Shown in pieces: positions 52,389-61,563 of a stretch of DNA of 64,000 nucleotides. A model generated the notes under the pieces. That model had not been told where the DNA came from. It was given only the letters and a program-made list of their open reading frames with translations, and ran no database searches. Both the position numbers and the translations under genes were made by a program. The stretch comes from RGEC01 sp964626685 (GTDB taxonomy: Bacteria > Bacteroidota > Bacteroidia > NS11-12g > UBA955). The stretch covers positions 62,001-126,000 of the forward strand of contig CAZVJY010000004.1 in the NCBI GenBank assembly GCA_964626685.1, written 5' to 3'. Numbering within the stretch: position 1 is the stretch's first letter; each line of letters starts with the position of its first letter.

Positions 52389-52396
52389 CAAAGGTA
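52389..52396 (-). promoter_or_regulatory. -7 promoter box TACCTTTG for the FTCD operon
   Basis: Exact TAnnTTTG match on the minus strand, four bases before the ATG at 52384. The transcript would be leaderless or nearly so. Confidence 0.5.
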
Positions 52397-52414
52397 TTAA
52401 GGTTTGTTGATTTG

Positions 52415-53065
52415 TTAGGATAAATCGCTGTTTGCATGGTTTTCTGCGAGTAATCTGCCCGACAGTAAAATTTCCCTGATGCTGAAATAGGCCGCCATCT
52501 GCAGACTTCGGTATTTTCTCCAGGTCTGGGGACGGGCTATTTTAAGTGTATCAGCGGCATACTTGTAATCGTTCCCTTCCAGAAATATTCCCAGTATCTG
52601 TTTATCTCTTTTTAAGTTCCATCCTTCCATGATATGATCCCAGACATAGAGTCCCTGCAGTAGGAAAAAATCGTCTTCACGGTCATGGGTGCGCACAAAA
52701 AAACGACTTTTTGCGCCCTCACGCTGTAAGGTCTGTCTCAATAATGGCAATTCTCTACCACCCACAATAGGATTGCGTTTTTCATCTTTCATCAGGGTAA
52801 ATGCCCCTCCGCAAATACTCCAGTGCATAATGGGGCCAAGCCCCGACTGCATTAATTCCTCTTCCATAAATATCATGGCACTTACTGCATCTGCGGCATG
52901 TAGAAACAAACCATTTATCTCATTCCCGTATACCAGGCGAAAGGGCAGCAGCGTGCGTTTTTTAATTCTTTTATTTACTGATATGATACTGTTGAGCAGT
53001 ATTTCCCCTGTCTTACTTGTTGTTTTTTCCGGTTTACGGATTCTTCCAAGAATAACATAATTCAT
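52415..53065 (-). CDS. SatD-like protein with C-terminal helix-turn-helix
   Basis: A 216-residue cytoplasmic protein. The layout resembles SatD-family proteins: a short opening strand YVILGRIRKP, a GNEINGLFLHAAD segment, HWSICGG, then GGRELPLLRQTLQ. Near the end YKYAADTLKIARPQTWRKYRS looks like a helix-turn-helix, as in many SatD relatives. Conserved catalytic residues cannot be confirmed, and the function of SatD is unknown; a nucleic-acid-binding or stress-related regulator is possible. The 155-base upstream region is very AT-rich with three direct repeats. Confidence 0.55.
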   Translation of the reverse strand: MNYVILGRIRKPEKTTSKTGEILLNSIISVNKRIKKRTLLPFRLVYGNEINGLFLHAADAVSAMIFMEEELMQSGLGPIMHWSICGGAFTLMKDEKRNPIVGGRELPLLRQTLQREGAKSRFFVRTHDREDDFFLLQGLYVWDHIMEGWNLKRDKQILGIFLEGNDYKYAADTLKIARPQTWRKYRSLQMAAYFSIREILLSGRLLAENHANSDLS

Positions 53066-53150
53066 AATTAGTAATAATATATAAAATTACACAAAAATAG
53101 TAATAAAAAATAAATAACCAATAATCAGTAAAAATAGCCAAAAAATCCTA
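53066..53150. repeat. AT-rich region with three spaced direct repeats (possible operator)
   Basis: Three related 9-mers occur with regular spacing: TAGTAATAA at 53069-53077, TAGTAATAA at 53098-53106, and CAGTAAAAA at 53126-53134 (29- and 28-base periods). They lie just upstream of the SatD-like gene, on the side of its start codon, and before the divergent glmM. They could be regulator binding sites; no experimental match is known to me. Confidence 0.35.
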
Positions 53151-53200
53151 TTTGTTTGGCCCGGATGCTCGTTATGCATACAATTCCTGCCCAAATCCTT

Positions 53201-53208
53201 TATTTTTG
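53201..53208 (+). promoter_or_regulatory. -7 promoter box TATTTTTG for glmM
   Basis: Exact TAnnTTTG match ending 12 bases before the ATG at 53221. It supports that ATG over the upstream in-frame start at 53152. No -33 TTG at standard spacing. Confidence 0.5.
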
Positions 53209-53220
53209 CACCCCTCGTTT

Positions 53221-54597
53221 ATGACCTTGATTAAGTCTATTTCCGGTATTCGCGGCACCATTGGTGGTATTCCCGAGCAAAACCTTACACCCATTGACAT
53301 TGTGAAATTTGCCTCAGCCTTTGGCACCTGGATTCTTGGAAAGGACTGCGGAAACAAAGTGGTCGTAGGAAGAGATGCACGGTTAAGCGGACCCATGGTT
53401 CACGGACTTATCAGCAACACGCTTATGGGCCTTGGAATTGATGTGATAGACCTTGGCATGGCTACAACCCCGACAGTGGAAGTGGCCGTTACTGAGCTGC
53501 AGGCTGCCGGCGGAATTGTCATTACAGCCAGTCACAATCCGAAACAGTGGAATGCTTTAAAGTTGCTCAATGCCCGCGGTGAATTCATCAGCGATGATGA
53601 CGGCAAGCAAGTGCTGACACTGGCAGAAAATAACGACTTTTCTTTTGCCGGTGTTGATGACCTAGGTAAAATAGAGCAGCTGGATTTTCTGGACAGACAC
53701 ATAGAAATGATTCTGTCACTCGACCTGGTTGACGCTGAGGCCATCGCTGCCAAAAAATTCAAGATTGCCGTGGATGCGGTCAACAGTGTGGGAGGCATTG
53801 CAGTGCCACGATTGCTTAAGGCCCTTGGAGTAGAAGATATTTTTGAACTGAATTGTGAACCTACCGGTCGGTTTGCTCACAATCCTGAGCCATTACCTGA
53901 ACATCTGGGAGAAATCTCATCTTTAGTAAAAAGTAAAAAATGCCATTTGGGAATAGTGGTGGATCCTGATGTGGACCGGCTTGCGCTGGTTTGCGAAGAT
54001 GGAGAGATGTTTGGCGAAGAGTATACACTGGTAGCTGTGGCAGATTATGTGCTGAAAAATACACCGGGTACTACCGTTAGCAACCTCAGCAGTACCAGGG
54101 CATTAAAAGAAGTGACCGAAAAAGCAGGACAAACCTACAGCGCCAGTGCCGTAGGTGAAGTAAATGTAGTTCAAAAAATGAAGGAAACTGGCGCTGTGAT
54201 AGGTGGAGAAGGTAACGGCGGCATCATTTATCCAGAGCTGCATTATGGCCGTGATGCCTTGGTTGGGATTGCCTTATTTCTTTCGCACCTGGCCAAGAGT
54301 GGCATGAAAGCAGGTGCCCTTCGTGCATCCTATCCTTCTTATGTAATCAGTAAAAACAAGGCTGAATTGCAACCTGGAATGGATGTGGACGCTGTGCTTG
54401 AAGCACTGAAACAGAAATACAAAAAACATCCCATCAATGCGATTGATGGTGTGAAAATAGAGTTTGACGGTGACTGGGTTCATTTGCGCAAATCCAATAC
54501 AGAGCCTATTATTCGCATTTATGCAGAAAGCAATACCCAAAATACCGCCGATGCACTGGCAAGAAAGGTGATACAGGATATTGGAGATCTGATATAG
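53221..54597 (+). CDS. glmM: Phosphoglucosamine mutase (GlmM-type)
   Basis: A 458-residue alpha-D-phosphohexomutase. The active-site phosphoserine loop is VITASHNPKQWNALKLL, the Mg-binding loop is VVDPDVDRLAL, and the sugar-phosphate loop near the C-terminus is RKSNTEPIIRIYAES. The class fits GlmM, which makes glucosamine 1-phosphate for UDP-GlcNAc; phosphomannomutase activity cannot be excluded. The frame extends upstream to 53152, but the ATG at 53221 follows a -7 box and matches the family N-terminus (SISGIRGTIGG). Confidence 0.92.
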   Translation: MTLIKSISGIRGTIGGIPEQNLTPIDIVKFASAFGTWILGKDCGNKVVVGRDARLSGPMVHGLISNTLMGLGIDVIDLGMATTPTVEVAVTELQAAGGIVITASHNPKQWNALKLLNARGEFISDDDGKQVLTLAENNDFSFAGVDDLGKIEQLDFLDRHIEMILSLDLVDAEAIAAKKFKIAVDAVNSVGGIAVPRLLKALGVEDIFELNCEPTGRFAHNPEPLPEHLGEISSLVKSKKCHLGIVVDPDVDRLALVCEDGEMFGEEYTLVAVADYVLKNTPGTTVSNLSSTRALKEVTEKAGQTYSASAVGEVNVVQKMKETGAVIGGEGNGGIIYPELHYGRDALVGIALFLSHLAKSGMKAGALRASYPSYVISKNKAELQPGMDVDAVLEALKQKYKKHPINAIDGVKIEFDGDWVHLRKSNTEPIIRIYAESNTQNTADALARKVIQDIGDLI

Positions 54598-54670
54598 TGC
54601 ACGGCGCATAGTATAAAGTATATAGTTTGTTGAGATTCTGTAAGTTTGTATATTCATTGGATTTTAAATT

Positions 54671-55027
54671 ATGGAAAAATTGGGTTGCAAGAGTAAATCT
54701 GTGGTATTAAAAAAGGCATTTAATTTTGCTATGTCAATCGTAAAGTTAAACGATACTTTACATAAAGCTAAACAATTGATTCGCAGCTGTAAATCAATTG
54801 GTTCCAATATAAATGAGGCACTTGCCGGATATGTAAAACGCGACTCTATGTTTAAAATGAGTCCGGCCCTTAAAGAGTCAAATGAAACGGAATATTGGTT
54901 ATTGCTTTCAAAGGAATCGAATTCAATCAATATGAATTATGATACATTTGTTAATGAAACAACAGCGCTTCAACGTACGTTGATAGCCAATTTAAATACA
55001 ACAAAAAAAAGGATGCAGGCTGCATAA
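54671..55027 (+). CDS. Four-helix-bundle protein (23S rRNA intervening-sequence family)
   Basis: A 118-residue all-helical protein of the S23/four-helix-bundle family (Avd-like). The SIGSNINEALAGYVKRDS segment and ALKESNETEYWLLLSKES match the family's conserved helices. Relatives are encoded in 23S rRNA intervening sequences or in diversity-generating retroelements (Avd); here it is free-standing, with no rRNA or reverse transcriptase gene next to it. The usual DFxxKL segment is changed (SMFKMSPAL). The region is more AT-rich than its neighbours. Confidence 0.82.
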   Translation: MEKLGCKSKSVVLKKAFNFAMSIVKLNDTLHKAKQLIRSCKSIGSNINEALAGYVKRDSMFKMSPALKESNETEYWLLLSKESNSINMNYDTFVNETTALQRTLIANLNTTKKRMQAA

Positions 55028-55062
55028 CTATGCACTGTTAACTAAAAATTATTCACTAAAAA

Positions 55063-56160
55063 ATGTCTTTACAATGCGGAATCGTCGGACTGCCCAATGT
55101 GGGTAAATCCACCCTCTTCAATGCGGTGAGCAGCGCCAAAGCTCAGGCTGCCAATTTTCCTTTCTGTACCATTGAACCCAATGTGGGAACCATTACCGTT
55201 CCGGATGAGCGGCTTACCGTGCTCACGGAATTGGTTAATCCACAGAACGTGGTGCCTACCACCATAGAAATAGTGGATATAGCCGGTCTGGTTAAAGGTG
55301 CCAGCCAGGGCGAGGGATTGGGAAACCAGTTTTTAGGAAACATTCGCAATACCCACGCTATATTGCATGTGTTACGTTGTTTTGACGATCCCAACGTGAT
55401 ACATGTGGATGGTAAAGTAGATCCGGTAGCAGACAAGGAAATTATCGATACGGAACTGCAGCTTAAGGATCTTGAATCTATAGAAAAAAGCATTGCTAAA
55501 ATTCACAAGCAGGCAAAGGCGGGAGACAAAGAGGCTGCCCGATTGCTGGAAGTGCTGGAAGCATTTAAGATACATCTGGAGCAGGGTAAAAACTGCCGTA
55601 CATTAAATATTGATGCAGAACGCCGCGCCATGTTAAAAGACTTGAATCTGCTTACCGACAAACCTGTGCTGTATGTCTGCAATGTAGATCCGGAGAGTGT
55701 AGTGAAAGGGAATGCCCACGTGGAGATGGTGAAAAAGGCTATAGCAGACGAAAATGCCGGCATCCTTATCATTTCCGCAGCCATTGAAGCCGAAATTGCC
55801 GAATTGGAAAGCTTTGATGACCGCAAGCTGTTTCTGGAAGAAATGGGATTAACTGAAAGTGGAGTTGAAAAGCTCATTAAGGCTGCCTACAAATTGCTGA
55901 ATTACATTACCTATTTCACGGTTGGCGTTAAAGAAGTGCGTGCGTGGACCATTACTGAAGGAACTAAGGCCCCGCAGGCAGCAGGAGAAATTCATTCTGA
56001 TTTTGAAAAGGGATTTATTCGTGCCGAGGTTATTGCTTACCAGGATTATGTTACCTTAAAAACAGAAGCAGCCTGCAGGGCAGCCGGAAAATTAAGGGTA
56101 GAAGGCAAGGAATACATCGTTAAGGATGGTGACTGTATGCACTTCCTTTTCAATGTTTAA
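55063..56160 (+). CDS. ychF: Redox-regulated ATPase YchF (OLA1)
   Basis: A 365-residue Obg-superfamily ATPase. G1 is GLPNVGKSTLFNAV, G3 is DIAGLVKGASQGEGLGNQFL, and the NVD-type G4 (YVCNVDPES) is altered from NKxD, as is usual for YchF, which prefers ATP. A coiled coil and a C-terminal TGS domain (FTVGVKEVRAWTITEGT) follow. It binds ribosomes and affects translation and oxidative stress responses in other bacteria. The 3' end overlaps the convergent gene by 11 bases. Confidence 0.96.
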   Translation: MSLQCGIVGLPNVGKSTLFNAVSSAKAQAANFPFCTIEPNVGTITVPDERLTVLTELVNPQNVVPTTIEIVDIAGLVKGASQGEGLGNQFLGNIRNTHAILHVLRCFDDPNVIHVDGKVDPVADKEIIDTELQLKDLESIEKSIAKIHKQAKAGDKEAARLLEVLEAFKIHLEQGKNCRTLNIDAERRAMLKDLNLLTDKPVLYVCNVDPESVVKGNAHVEMVKKAIADENAGILIISAAIEAEIAELESFDDRKLFLEEMGLTESGVEKLIKAAYKLLNYITYFTVGVKEVRAWTITEGTKAPQAAGEIHSDFEKGFIRAEVIAYQDYVTLKTEAACRAAGKLRVEGKEYIVKDGDCMHFLFNV

Positions 56161-57580
56161 GAGAGATTCTTTTAGGTTCGTCTTTCCCGTTAAAGTTGTA
56201 TTTTCGTATTTCTACCAGAGAATCGCTGTAATCCCAGCTGGGAATGCCATTTCTGTTGGGCTTGGTGCGTTCCCAAAATTCCACTTCATACTCGTGTGAG
56301 CCCTTATAGCCTTTCACGAAATAATCAGTGCGAATCAGTCTTTCAACCGCTCTGCCCTTCCATTTATAAGGGGTAGGAGAGTTCATGTACGTGAAAGAAT
56401 CGTAGGCTAACAGGTGGGCACCCGTGTTTCCATAGATTATCTCCAGGCCCTGATGTTCAATAAATAGAGGATCGGGTAAGTATGATAACCGCTCTCCGTC
56501 TTTCCCTGTTATGGGTAGCCATTCTTTTTTGTATCCGTTTTTGTGATAAATCATGAAACGCCTTGCACTTTGCAAAGCCTGTGCATTTAATATGTTGGGC
56601 TGGCTTAATCCCAATTGTCCAATTCTTTTATTGAACCAAACGCGTGTATCCCATTCTCTTAAAAACCAGAAAGTCTTATCTGCAACCTTTGAAACAACCG
56701 GGGTTTTAAGCAGAAACAATATTGCAAAAATGCTGTAAGCGATCCACATGTAATTTCGTAAAGGCTTGATATCTATAGACGGTTTCAACAACCTTAAACC
56801 ATACATTTCAGGAGTTTTTCTATAAAAAATTAATATGAAAAACAATACTGTAAAATGAGGTAATAACACGATTCTTAAAAGTATAAAAATATGAATTAAC
56901 AAAATGATAAACCATACAATGAGCCACTTTCGGGTAGGCCTGTATAGGTACAGCGGTATAAGCAGCAGCTGTGAAATTATAACGCCATATGTATTCAAAG
57001 GCATTACCATATCCATTACTCCCGGATAATGGTTTCTGAGGTCTCTGAAAAAGTAATAAAATCTGCCCCAGTAACTGTGAGCCAAATTCATTTCCATGGC
57101 ATACCCGCTTTTCCAGTATGGGTCAGCTATGTGCAGCAAAGCAGAAAGTCCGTTAATAATGCCATAAGCAGCAAAGAGTATCCAGTACAGCTGGTTTAGA
57201 ATACGATTGGCTTTTTCATGGTTTTCGGCTTTGTCCAGTTCGTATTTTTTTAGCAGCAATTCCCACATACCCAGAAAAAAGCAGAAATAGATGAATAGCC
57301 CGGAGCTGATACTGCCTGCACCAAAAACGATTTCAAATTTTGGATAGATGATGGCAGTAATAAAGGCCGCCAACATGGTTTTCTTGTTTACCAGCAGCAA
57401 TGTTAACGATAAAACAACTGCAGATAAATAAAACCATTCCTCATTGGCAAGAGAATATCCGTTATAGATAAATTGTCCGGCAGCTACACTAAGCGTTCTG
57501 TATAGTGAGAGTGCAGCAAAACCAATGGTAATCCATCGGATTTTTTTGATTTCAAACGCGATGCCTGGGTGCTTTTCCAA
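56150..57580 (-). CDS. Polytopic membrane protein, HTTM-like
   Basis: A 476-residue protein with about eight membrane segments in the first 320 residues and a soluble C-terminal part of about 150 residues. The layout, and features such as ADPYWKSGYAMEMNLAHSYW (about residues 152-171) and the long hydrophobic stretch after the PTRKWLIVW helix, recall the HTTM (vitamin K-dependent gamma-carboxylase-like) superfamily; I am not sure. It starts with TTG three bases after the DUF5723 gene and is probably co-transcribed with it. No function is assigned. Confidence 0.65.
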   Translation of the reverse strand: MEKHPGIAFEIKKIRWITIGFAALSLYRTLSVAAGQFIYNGYSLANEEWFYLSAVVLSLTLLLVNKKTMLAAFITAIIYPKFEIVFGAGSISSGLFIYFCFFLGMWELLLKKYELDKAENHEKANRILNQLYWILFAAYGIINGLSALLHIADPYWKSGYAMEMNLAHSYWGRFYYFFRDLRNHYPGVMDMVMPLNTYGVIISQLLLIPLYLYRPTRKWLIVWFIILLIHIFILLRIVLLPHFTVLFFILIFYRKTPEMYGLRLLKPSIDIKPLRNYMWIAYSIFAILFLLKTPVVSKVADKTFWFLREWDTRVWFNKRIGQLGLSQPNILNAQALQSARRFMIYHKNGYKKEWLPITGKDGERLSYLPDPLFIEHQGLEIIYGNTGAHLLAYDSFTYMNSPTPYKWKGRAVERLIRTDYFVKGYKGSHEYEVEFWERTKPNRNGIPSWDYSDSLVEIRKYNFNGKDEPKRISLKH

Positions 57581-57583
57581 ACC

Positions 57584-59065
57584 TTACATTTTATCGCAGG
57601 ATTGTGCCCGCTTGATTTTTTCTTTTTCTTCCTTATCGCTGCCCTGACGGTCTATCCAGCTGCCTGGTATATCACCAAAACTGATGCCAATGAAGTAGTC
57701 AAGGTCTTTTACGTTCTTGGTTCTTACAGCGGAAAGCAAACTGTTGGTTCCGAAATAAATGGGGCCAATACGCATGCTGGCGGCTGGTCTTAGGCTGCGG
57801 TAATCGTATTCAAGCATCACAGGCAGCGTAAATGCAAACAAGTCCGATTCATAACGGGGACCAATCATCATGTAGGAGGCATGGCGCATGGCATTTCCGT
57901 ACTTTCCGCGTAAGGAGTGTGCCCACTGTCCCTGAATGAACCAATGGCGTTTGAACTGATAGTCGGCGCTCCATAGCATGCGTGTGGGAAGGCCGATGCG
58001 AAGATCCTGAGTAAAGGATGCAGCCCCGGGCAAACCGGCCAGTACAGCCTGCACATTTTTTACATCCGGAACGGGCTGATAAACGGCTGTTGCTCCATTG
58101 GTATTCCACTGCACAGGGGTCTCATTGATAAATGTGGAAGCCTTTACTTCGCGATACAAAATACTTCCTATGTCCATAAAAGATAAGCCCAGATGGATCA
58201 TATAATCGGGATGTTTGAATTTATAATCACCGGGTTGCAGATGCTCTTTTTTGCGTATGGTGTAGGCAAATCCCAGATCCAGTCCGGTGCCGCGTCCACC
58301 CGTATATTCTGCCATTTGGATTCGGGTTTGGTCTAAACTGTATATGCCTTGGGCTATTCTGGTTGCCAATATTTCATCGCTCTGCACATAACTGCCTCCC
58401 AATCCTTTTACGCTTTTAATTGTAGCGCCTACATGCAGGTCGCGTTTCCATTTCATGGGTACGATGTACGCCGCGGTTATACCGATGCTTGACCACTGGT
58501 TTTGCGCTGCGGTAAAGGCCGCAATGCGTTCTGTGCTGCCGTTTTTATCCAGCGCAAATGCATCAAAGGCACCACGGGCAGAATCCATTCTGTTAAACAC
58601 AGCCCTCGAAAGATTTGCACTCATCCCGTCTATGCGCACATGGCTGTTGATATCGGTGAGTAATCCAACCTTAAACTTTTTTATACGAACCATGAAGGAT
58701 GGACCATAAAGCATAGAGTTAAGCGAGGCTGACTGGTCTTTGCCATCCCAGGTGCCTTTGAACCAGTTTTGCTGCAGCCGGGTCTTATTTTCACTGCGGA
58801 AATATTCATCTGCAAAGCGGCTTCTCGCAGGTTTGTTGCCGTTGTAAGGCGGATTGAACTGATAATGAGAAGCATTGGCGTTGATCCAGCCACCGATGAG
58901 GTTTACGTGCCACATGTACTTACTGTTTGCCGTCAGTGCAGGATTGATGCGTGCCGCATGTATACCGGAATACCGTCCCATTCCGATCTGTCCGAAGTGC
59001 TGCGCCTGAAGTGCTGTAATACTCAGAGAGAATAGAAATATGAGTTTTTTCACCAAAGAAATCAA
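57584..59065 (-). CDS. DUF5723 outer-membrane barrel protein
   Basis: A 493-residue protein with a signal peptide (ending LQAQ) and a body of repeated beta-strands, typical of the DUF5723 group of Bacteroidota outer-membrane barrels (related to PorP/SprF-like and FadL-like barrels). Conserved-looking segments: GRYSGIHAARINPALTA at the N-terminus, FMVRIKKFKVGLLTDI, and LDYFIGISFGDIPGSW at the barrel end. The C-terminus is unusually charged (GSDKEEKEKIKRAQ). The start is TTG at 59065, or GTG at 59053. It may be a T9SS-associated anchor, which is not proven. Confidence 0.82.
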   Translation of the reverse strand: MISLVKKLIFLFSLSITALQAQHFGQIGMGRYSGIHAARINPALTANSKYMWHVNLIGGWINANASHYQFNPPYNGNKPARSRFADEYFRSENKTRLQQNWFKGTWDGKDQSASLNSMLYGPSFMVRIKKFKVGLLTDINSHVRIDGMSANLSRAVFNRMDSARGAFDAFALDKNGSTERIAAFTAAQNQWSSIGITAAYIVPMKWKRDLHVGATIKSVKGLGGSYVQSDEILATRIAQGIYSLDQTRIQMAEYTGGRGTGLDLGFAYTIRKKEHLQPGDYKFKHPDYMIHLGLSFMDIGSILYREVKASTFINETPVQWNTNGATAVYQPVPDVKNVQAVLAGLPGAASFTQDLRIGLPTRMLWSADYQFKRHWFIQGQWAHSLRGKYGNAMRHASYMMIGPRYESDLFAFTLPVMLEYDYRSLRPAASMRIGPIYFGTNSLLSAVRTKNVKDLDYFIGISFGDIPGSWIDRQGSDKEEKEKIKRAQSCDKM

Positions 59066-59095
59066 AGGGGCAATTTCGGGAATAAATTTAAGAAA

Positions 59096-59569
59096 CTACA
59101 ATTTATTCCATTCCCAGACACCCCACTTTAAGGAGTCAGGCAATGGAATGCCCTGTGTTTTTGCCGTAAGCAGGGCATGGCCGCGATGGTGTGCTTCGTG
59201 GGAAATGTAATACCCGATCATTACCACAATCCCCCGTGCAAAATGCGGTGCTTTACCATCGCTGTTCAGCGATTCCAGAATCAGGCTGTCCATGATTTTA
59301 CCTGAATCTTCAAATGCCTTCAGCAATTCCATTTTACCGGGAACGTAACCCTTTTCGAATGGTACAAAATCAAGTAGGTTTTTCTTCACAAAAGATTCCA
59401 TCCGGTAAAAACGCACATCAATACAATGCGACAGTTGCGCTGCAATGGTTCTTCCACCGCGCTTGCTCAGGGATGTTTCGAAAGCTTTATCAGGCAAATT
59501 TTCAATCAGATAAAGCATGCTGCGGTTGTGTACCTGCCAGGTTTCCAGAATGGCTTCTCCCCACTGCAT
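59096..59569 (-). CDS. DinB-family metalloprotein
   Basis: A four-helix DinB/YfiT-type protein of about 157 residues. Metal-binding histidines are visible in AAQLSHCIDVRF and SHEAHHRGHAL. Members include mycothiol/bacillithiol transferases and many of unknown role. The ATG at 59569 is preferred over 59659, which lies inside the upstream E1 gene; the gap to E1 is 13 bases. It is likely co-transcribed with E1. Confidence 0.88.
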   Translation of the reverse strand: MQWGEAILETWQVHNRSMLYLIENLPDKAFETSLSKRGGRTIAAQLSHCIDVRFYRMESFVKKNLLDFVPFEKGYVPGKMELLKAFEDSGKIMDSLILESLNSDGKAPHFARGIVVMIGYYISHEAHHRGHALLTAKTQGIPLPDSLKWGVWEWNKL

Positions 59570-59582
59570 GATGTAATTCTGA

Positions 59583-61556
59583 TTAAAAATTCCGCAAATC
59601 CTGAATAATCGCACCCAATTTACCCCATGGTAGATAGGCGTCTTCCAAGGTTTTTGCAAGCGGAACGGGTGTATCCAGGCTTCCCAGTCTTTTTACCGGA
59701 GCATCCAGCCATTGAAAGCAGTTTTCCATGATCCAGGCTGAGATATCAGAGGCAATGCTGCCGGTGAGGGTGTCTTCCGTTAGCACCAGTACCTTGCCTG
59801 TGGCTTTTACCTGTTCTGCAACCGTTTCCTTGTCCCACGGCAATAGGGTGCGCAAATCCACAATCCTGGCAGGGATTTGGTGTTCGGTTACATATTTTAC
59901 CGCCTGATGAACTCCCCAGCCGTAGGTGATGATGCAAATCTCATCTCCATGGTCGTGAACCGAGGCACGGCCTTCAGGCAAGGTGTAGTAGTTGTCCGGC
60001 ACTAACCCGCTGATGCTGCGATACAGGAATTTGTGTTCAAAGAACAACACCGGATTGGGATCGTTGATGGCGGTGGCCAGCAGTCCTTTGGCATCAAACG
60101 GATTGGATGGATAATAAATTTTCAATCCTGGCACATGATAAAACCAGGCTTCATTGCTTTGGCTGTGAAACGGTCCTGCCTGCACTCCGGCACCTGTGGG
60201 CATTCTTACCACCACATCGGCGGGTTGAGCCCATCTGTAGTGGCTTTTGGCCAGATTGTTCACAATCTGGTTAAATCCACAGGTTACAAAATCGGCAAAC
60301 TGCATTTCCACCACCGCCTTGTATCCTTTGATTGCAAGGCCATAGCCCGCTCCCAGTATGGAACTTTCGGTAATGGGGGTGTTGCGCACCCTTTCCTTTC
60401 CGAATTCTTTGTAAAAATTGTCTGTTATCTTGAAAACACCGCCGTATTCTGCCACATCCTGTCCCATGATGACCAGGTTGGAATGCTTTAACATACTTTG
60501 TTTCAGACCGTCACTGATAGCATCCACCAGGCGTTTCTCAGTTTCATTTCCGGCAGGTTCAGTGTGGGTAATGTTTACCGGAGCATACATGTCTTCAAGT
60601 TCTTCGGCTTCATTGGCCACAGGCTCAGGTTCGGCAAATACCTCTTCCAGCCCGACTTCAATTTCAGCCAGAAATGCTTTGCGTATTTCTTCGGTTTCTT
60701 CGGTGGTAATAATGCCCTCATTTAGCATCCATGCCTCGAAATTGTCAATGGGGTCTTTCTTTTTCCATTCTTCAAACAGGTGTGGAGGAACATATTTGGT
60801 TCCACTGGCCTCTTCGTGACCGCGCATACGGAATGTGATACATTCCAGCAACACAGGCCGCGGATTTTGGCGCATATCTTCCGTGAGTTTGCGCAGGGTG
60901 TTGTATACCTCCAGAATATTGTTGCCATCTATCTGTATGGCTTCCATGCCATAGCCAATTCCCTTGTCTATAAACTGTTTGCAGCGAAATTGTTCATTGC
61001 TGGGAGTGCTGAGGCCGTAGCCATTGTTTTCAATTAGAAAAATAACCGGCAATTGCCAGACAGCAGCCACATTCAGGGCTTCATGAAAATCTCCTTCACT
61101 GGTACCACCGTCACCACTGTATACTACTGATATTTTACCTTCCTTGTTGAGTTTGTGGGCCAGCGAAATGCCATTCGCCACACCCAGCATGGCTCCCAAA
61201 TGGCTGATCATGCCAACAATGTGGTATTCATTGGTGCCAAAATGGAAACTTCGGTCTCTGCCTTTGGTGAAGCCGGATTTTTTTCCCTGCCACTGTGCAA
61301 AAAGCTTGCGGAATGGGATGTTTCGGGTAGTGAAAACACCGAGATTTCGGTGCAGGGGTAAAACATACTCGTCTTCATGCAGCGCGAGTGTGGTTCCCAC
61401 GGAAATAGCCTCCTGTCCCATACCGCTGAACCATTTGCCTACCTTGCCTTGCCGCAGGAGAATCAGCATTTTTTCTTCAATGACACGGGGTTTTACCAAG
61501 TATCGGTAGATGGTAACCAGTTCTTCGTTGCTGAGGTTTTGGCGGTCAAATTGCAT
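59583..61556 (-). CDS. Fused alpha/beta 2-oxoacid dehydrogenase E1 (branched-chain type)
   Basis: A 657-residue fusion of E1-alpha (about residues 1-300) and E1-beta (about 330-657). The TPP-binding motif GDGGTSEGDFHEALN lies at about residue 150. The beta half begins near LVDAISDGLKQSML and carries GQDVAEYGGVFKIT and TDNFY. It decarboxylates branched-chain 2-oxoacids (or a similar substrate) and passes the acyl group to the E2 lipoyl domain; E2 and E3 are not adjacent. The ATG at 61556 is chosen (open frame to 61628); a -7 box precedes it. Confidence 0.92.
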   Translation of the reverse strand: MQFDRQNLSNEELVTIYRYLVKPRVIEEKMLILLRQGKVGKWFSGMGQEAISVGTTLALHEDEYVLPLHRNLGVFTTRNIPFRKLFAQWQGKKSGFTKGRDRSFHFGTNEYHIVGMISHLGAMLGVANGISLAHKLNKEGKISVVYSGDGGTSEGDFHEALNVAAVWQLPVIFLIENNGYGLSTPSNEQFRCKQFIDKGIGYGMEAIQIDGNNILEVYNTLRKLTEDMRQNPRPVLLECITFRMRGHEEASGTKYVPPHLFEEWKKKDPIDNFEAWMLNEGIITTEETEEIRKAFLAEIEVGLEEVFAEPEPVANEAEELEDMYAPVNITHTEPAGNETEKRLVDAISDGLKQSMLKHSNLVIMGQDVAEYGGVFKITDNFYKEFGKERVRNTPITESSILGAGYGLAIKGYKAVVEMQFADFVTCGFNQIVNNLAKSHYRWAQPADVVVRMPTGAGVQAGPFHSQSNEAWFYHVPGLKIYYPSNPFDAKGLLATAINDPNPVLFFEHKFLYRSISGLVPDNYYTLPEGRASVHDHGDEICIITYGWGVHQAVKYVTEHQIPARIVDLRTLLPWDKETVAEQVKATGKVLVLTEDTLTGSIASDISAWIMENCFQWLDAPVKRLGSLDTPVPLAKTLEDAYLPWGKLGAIIQDLRNF

Positions 61557-61563
61557 GAAGCGG

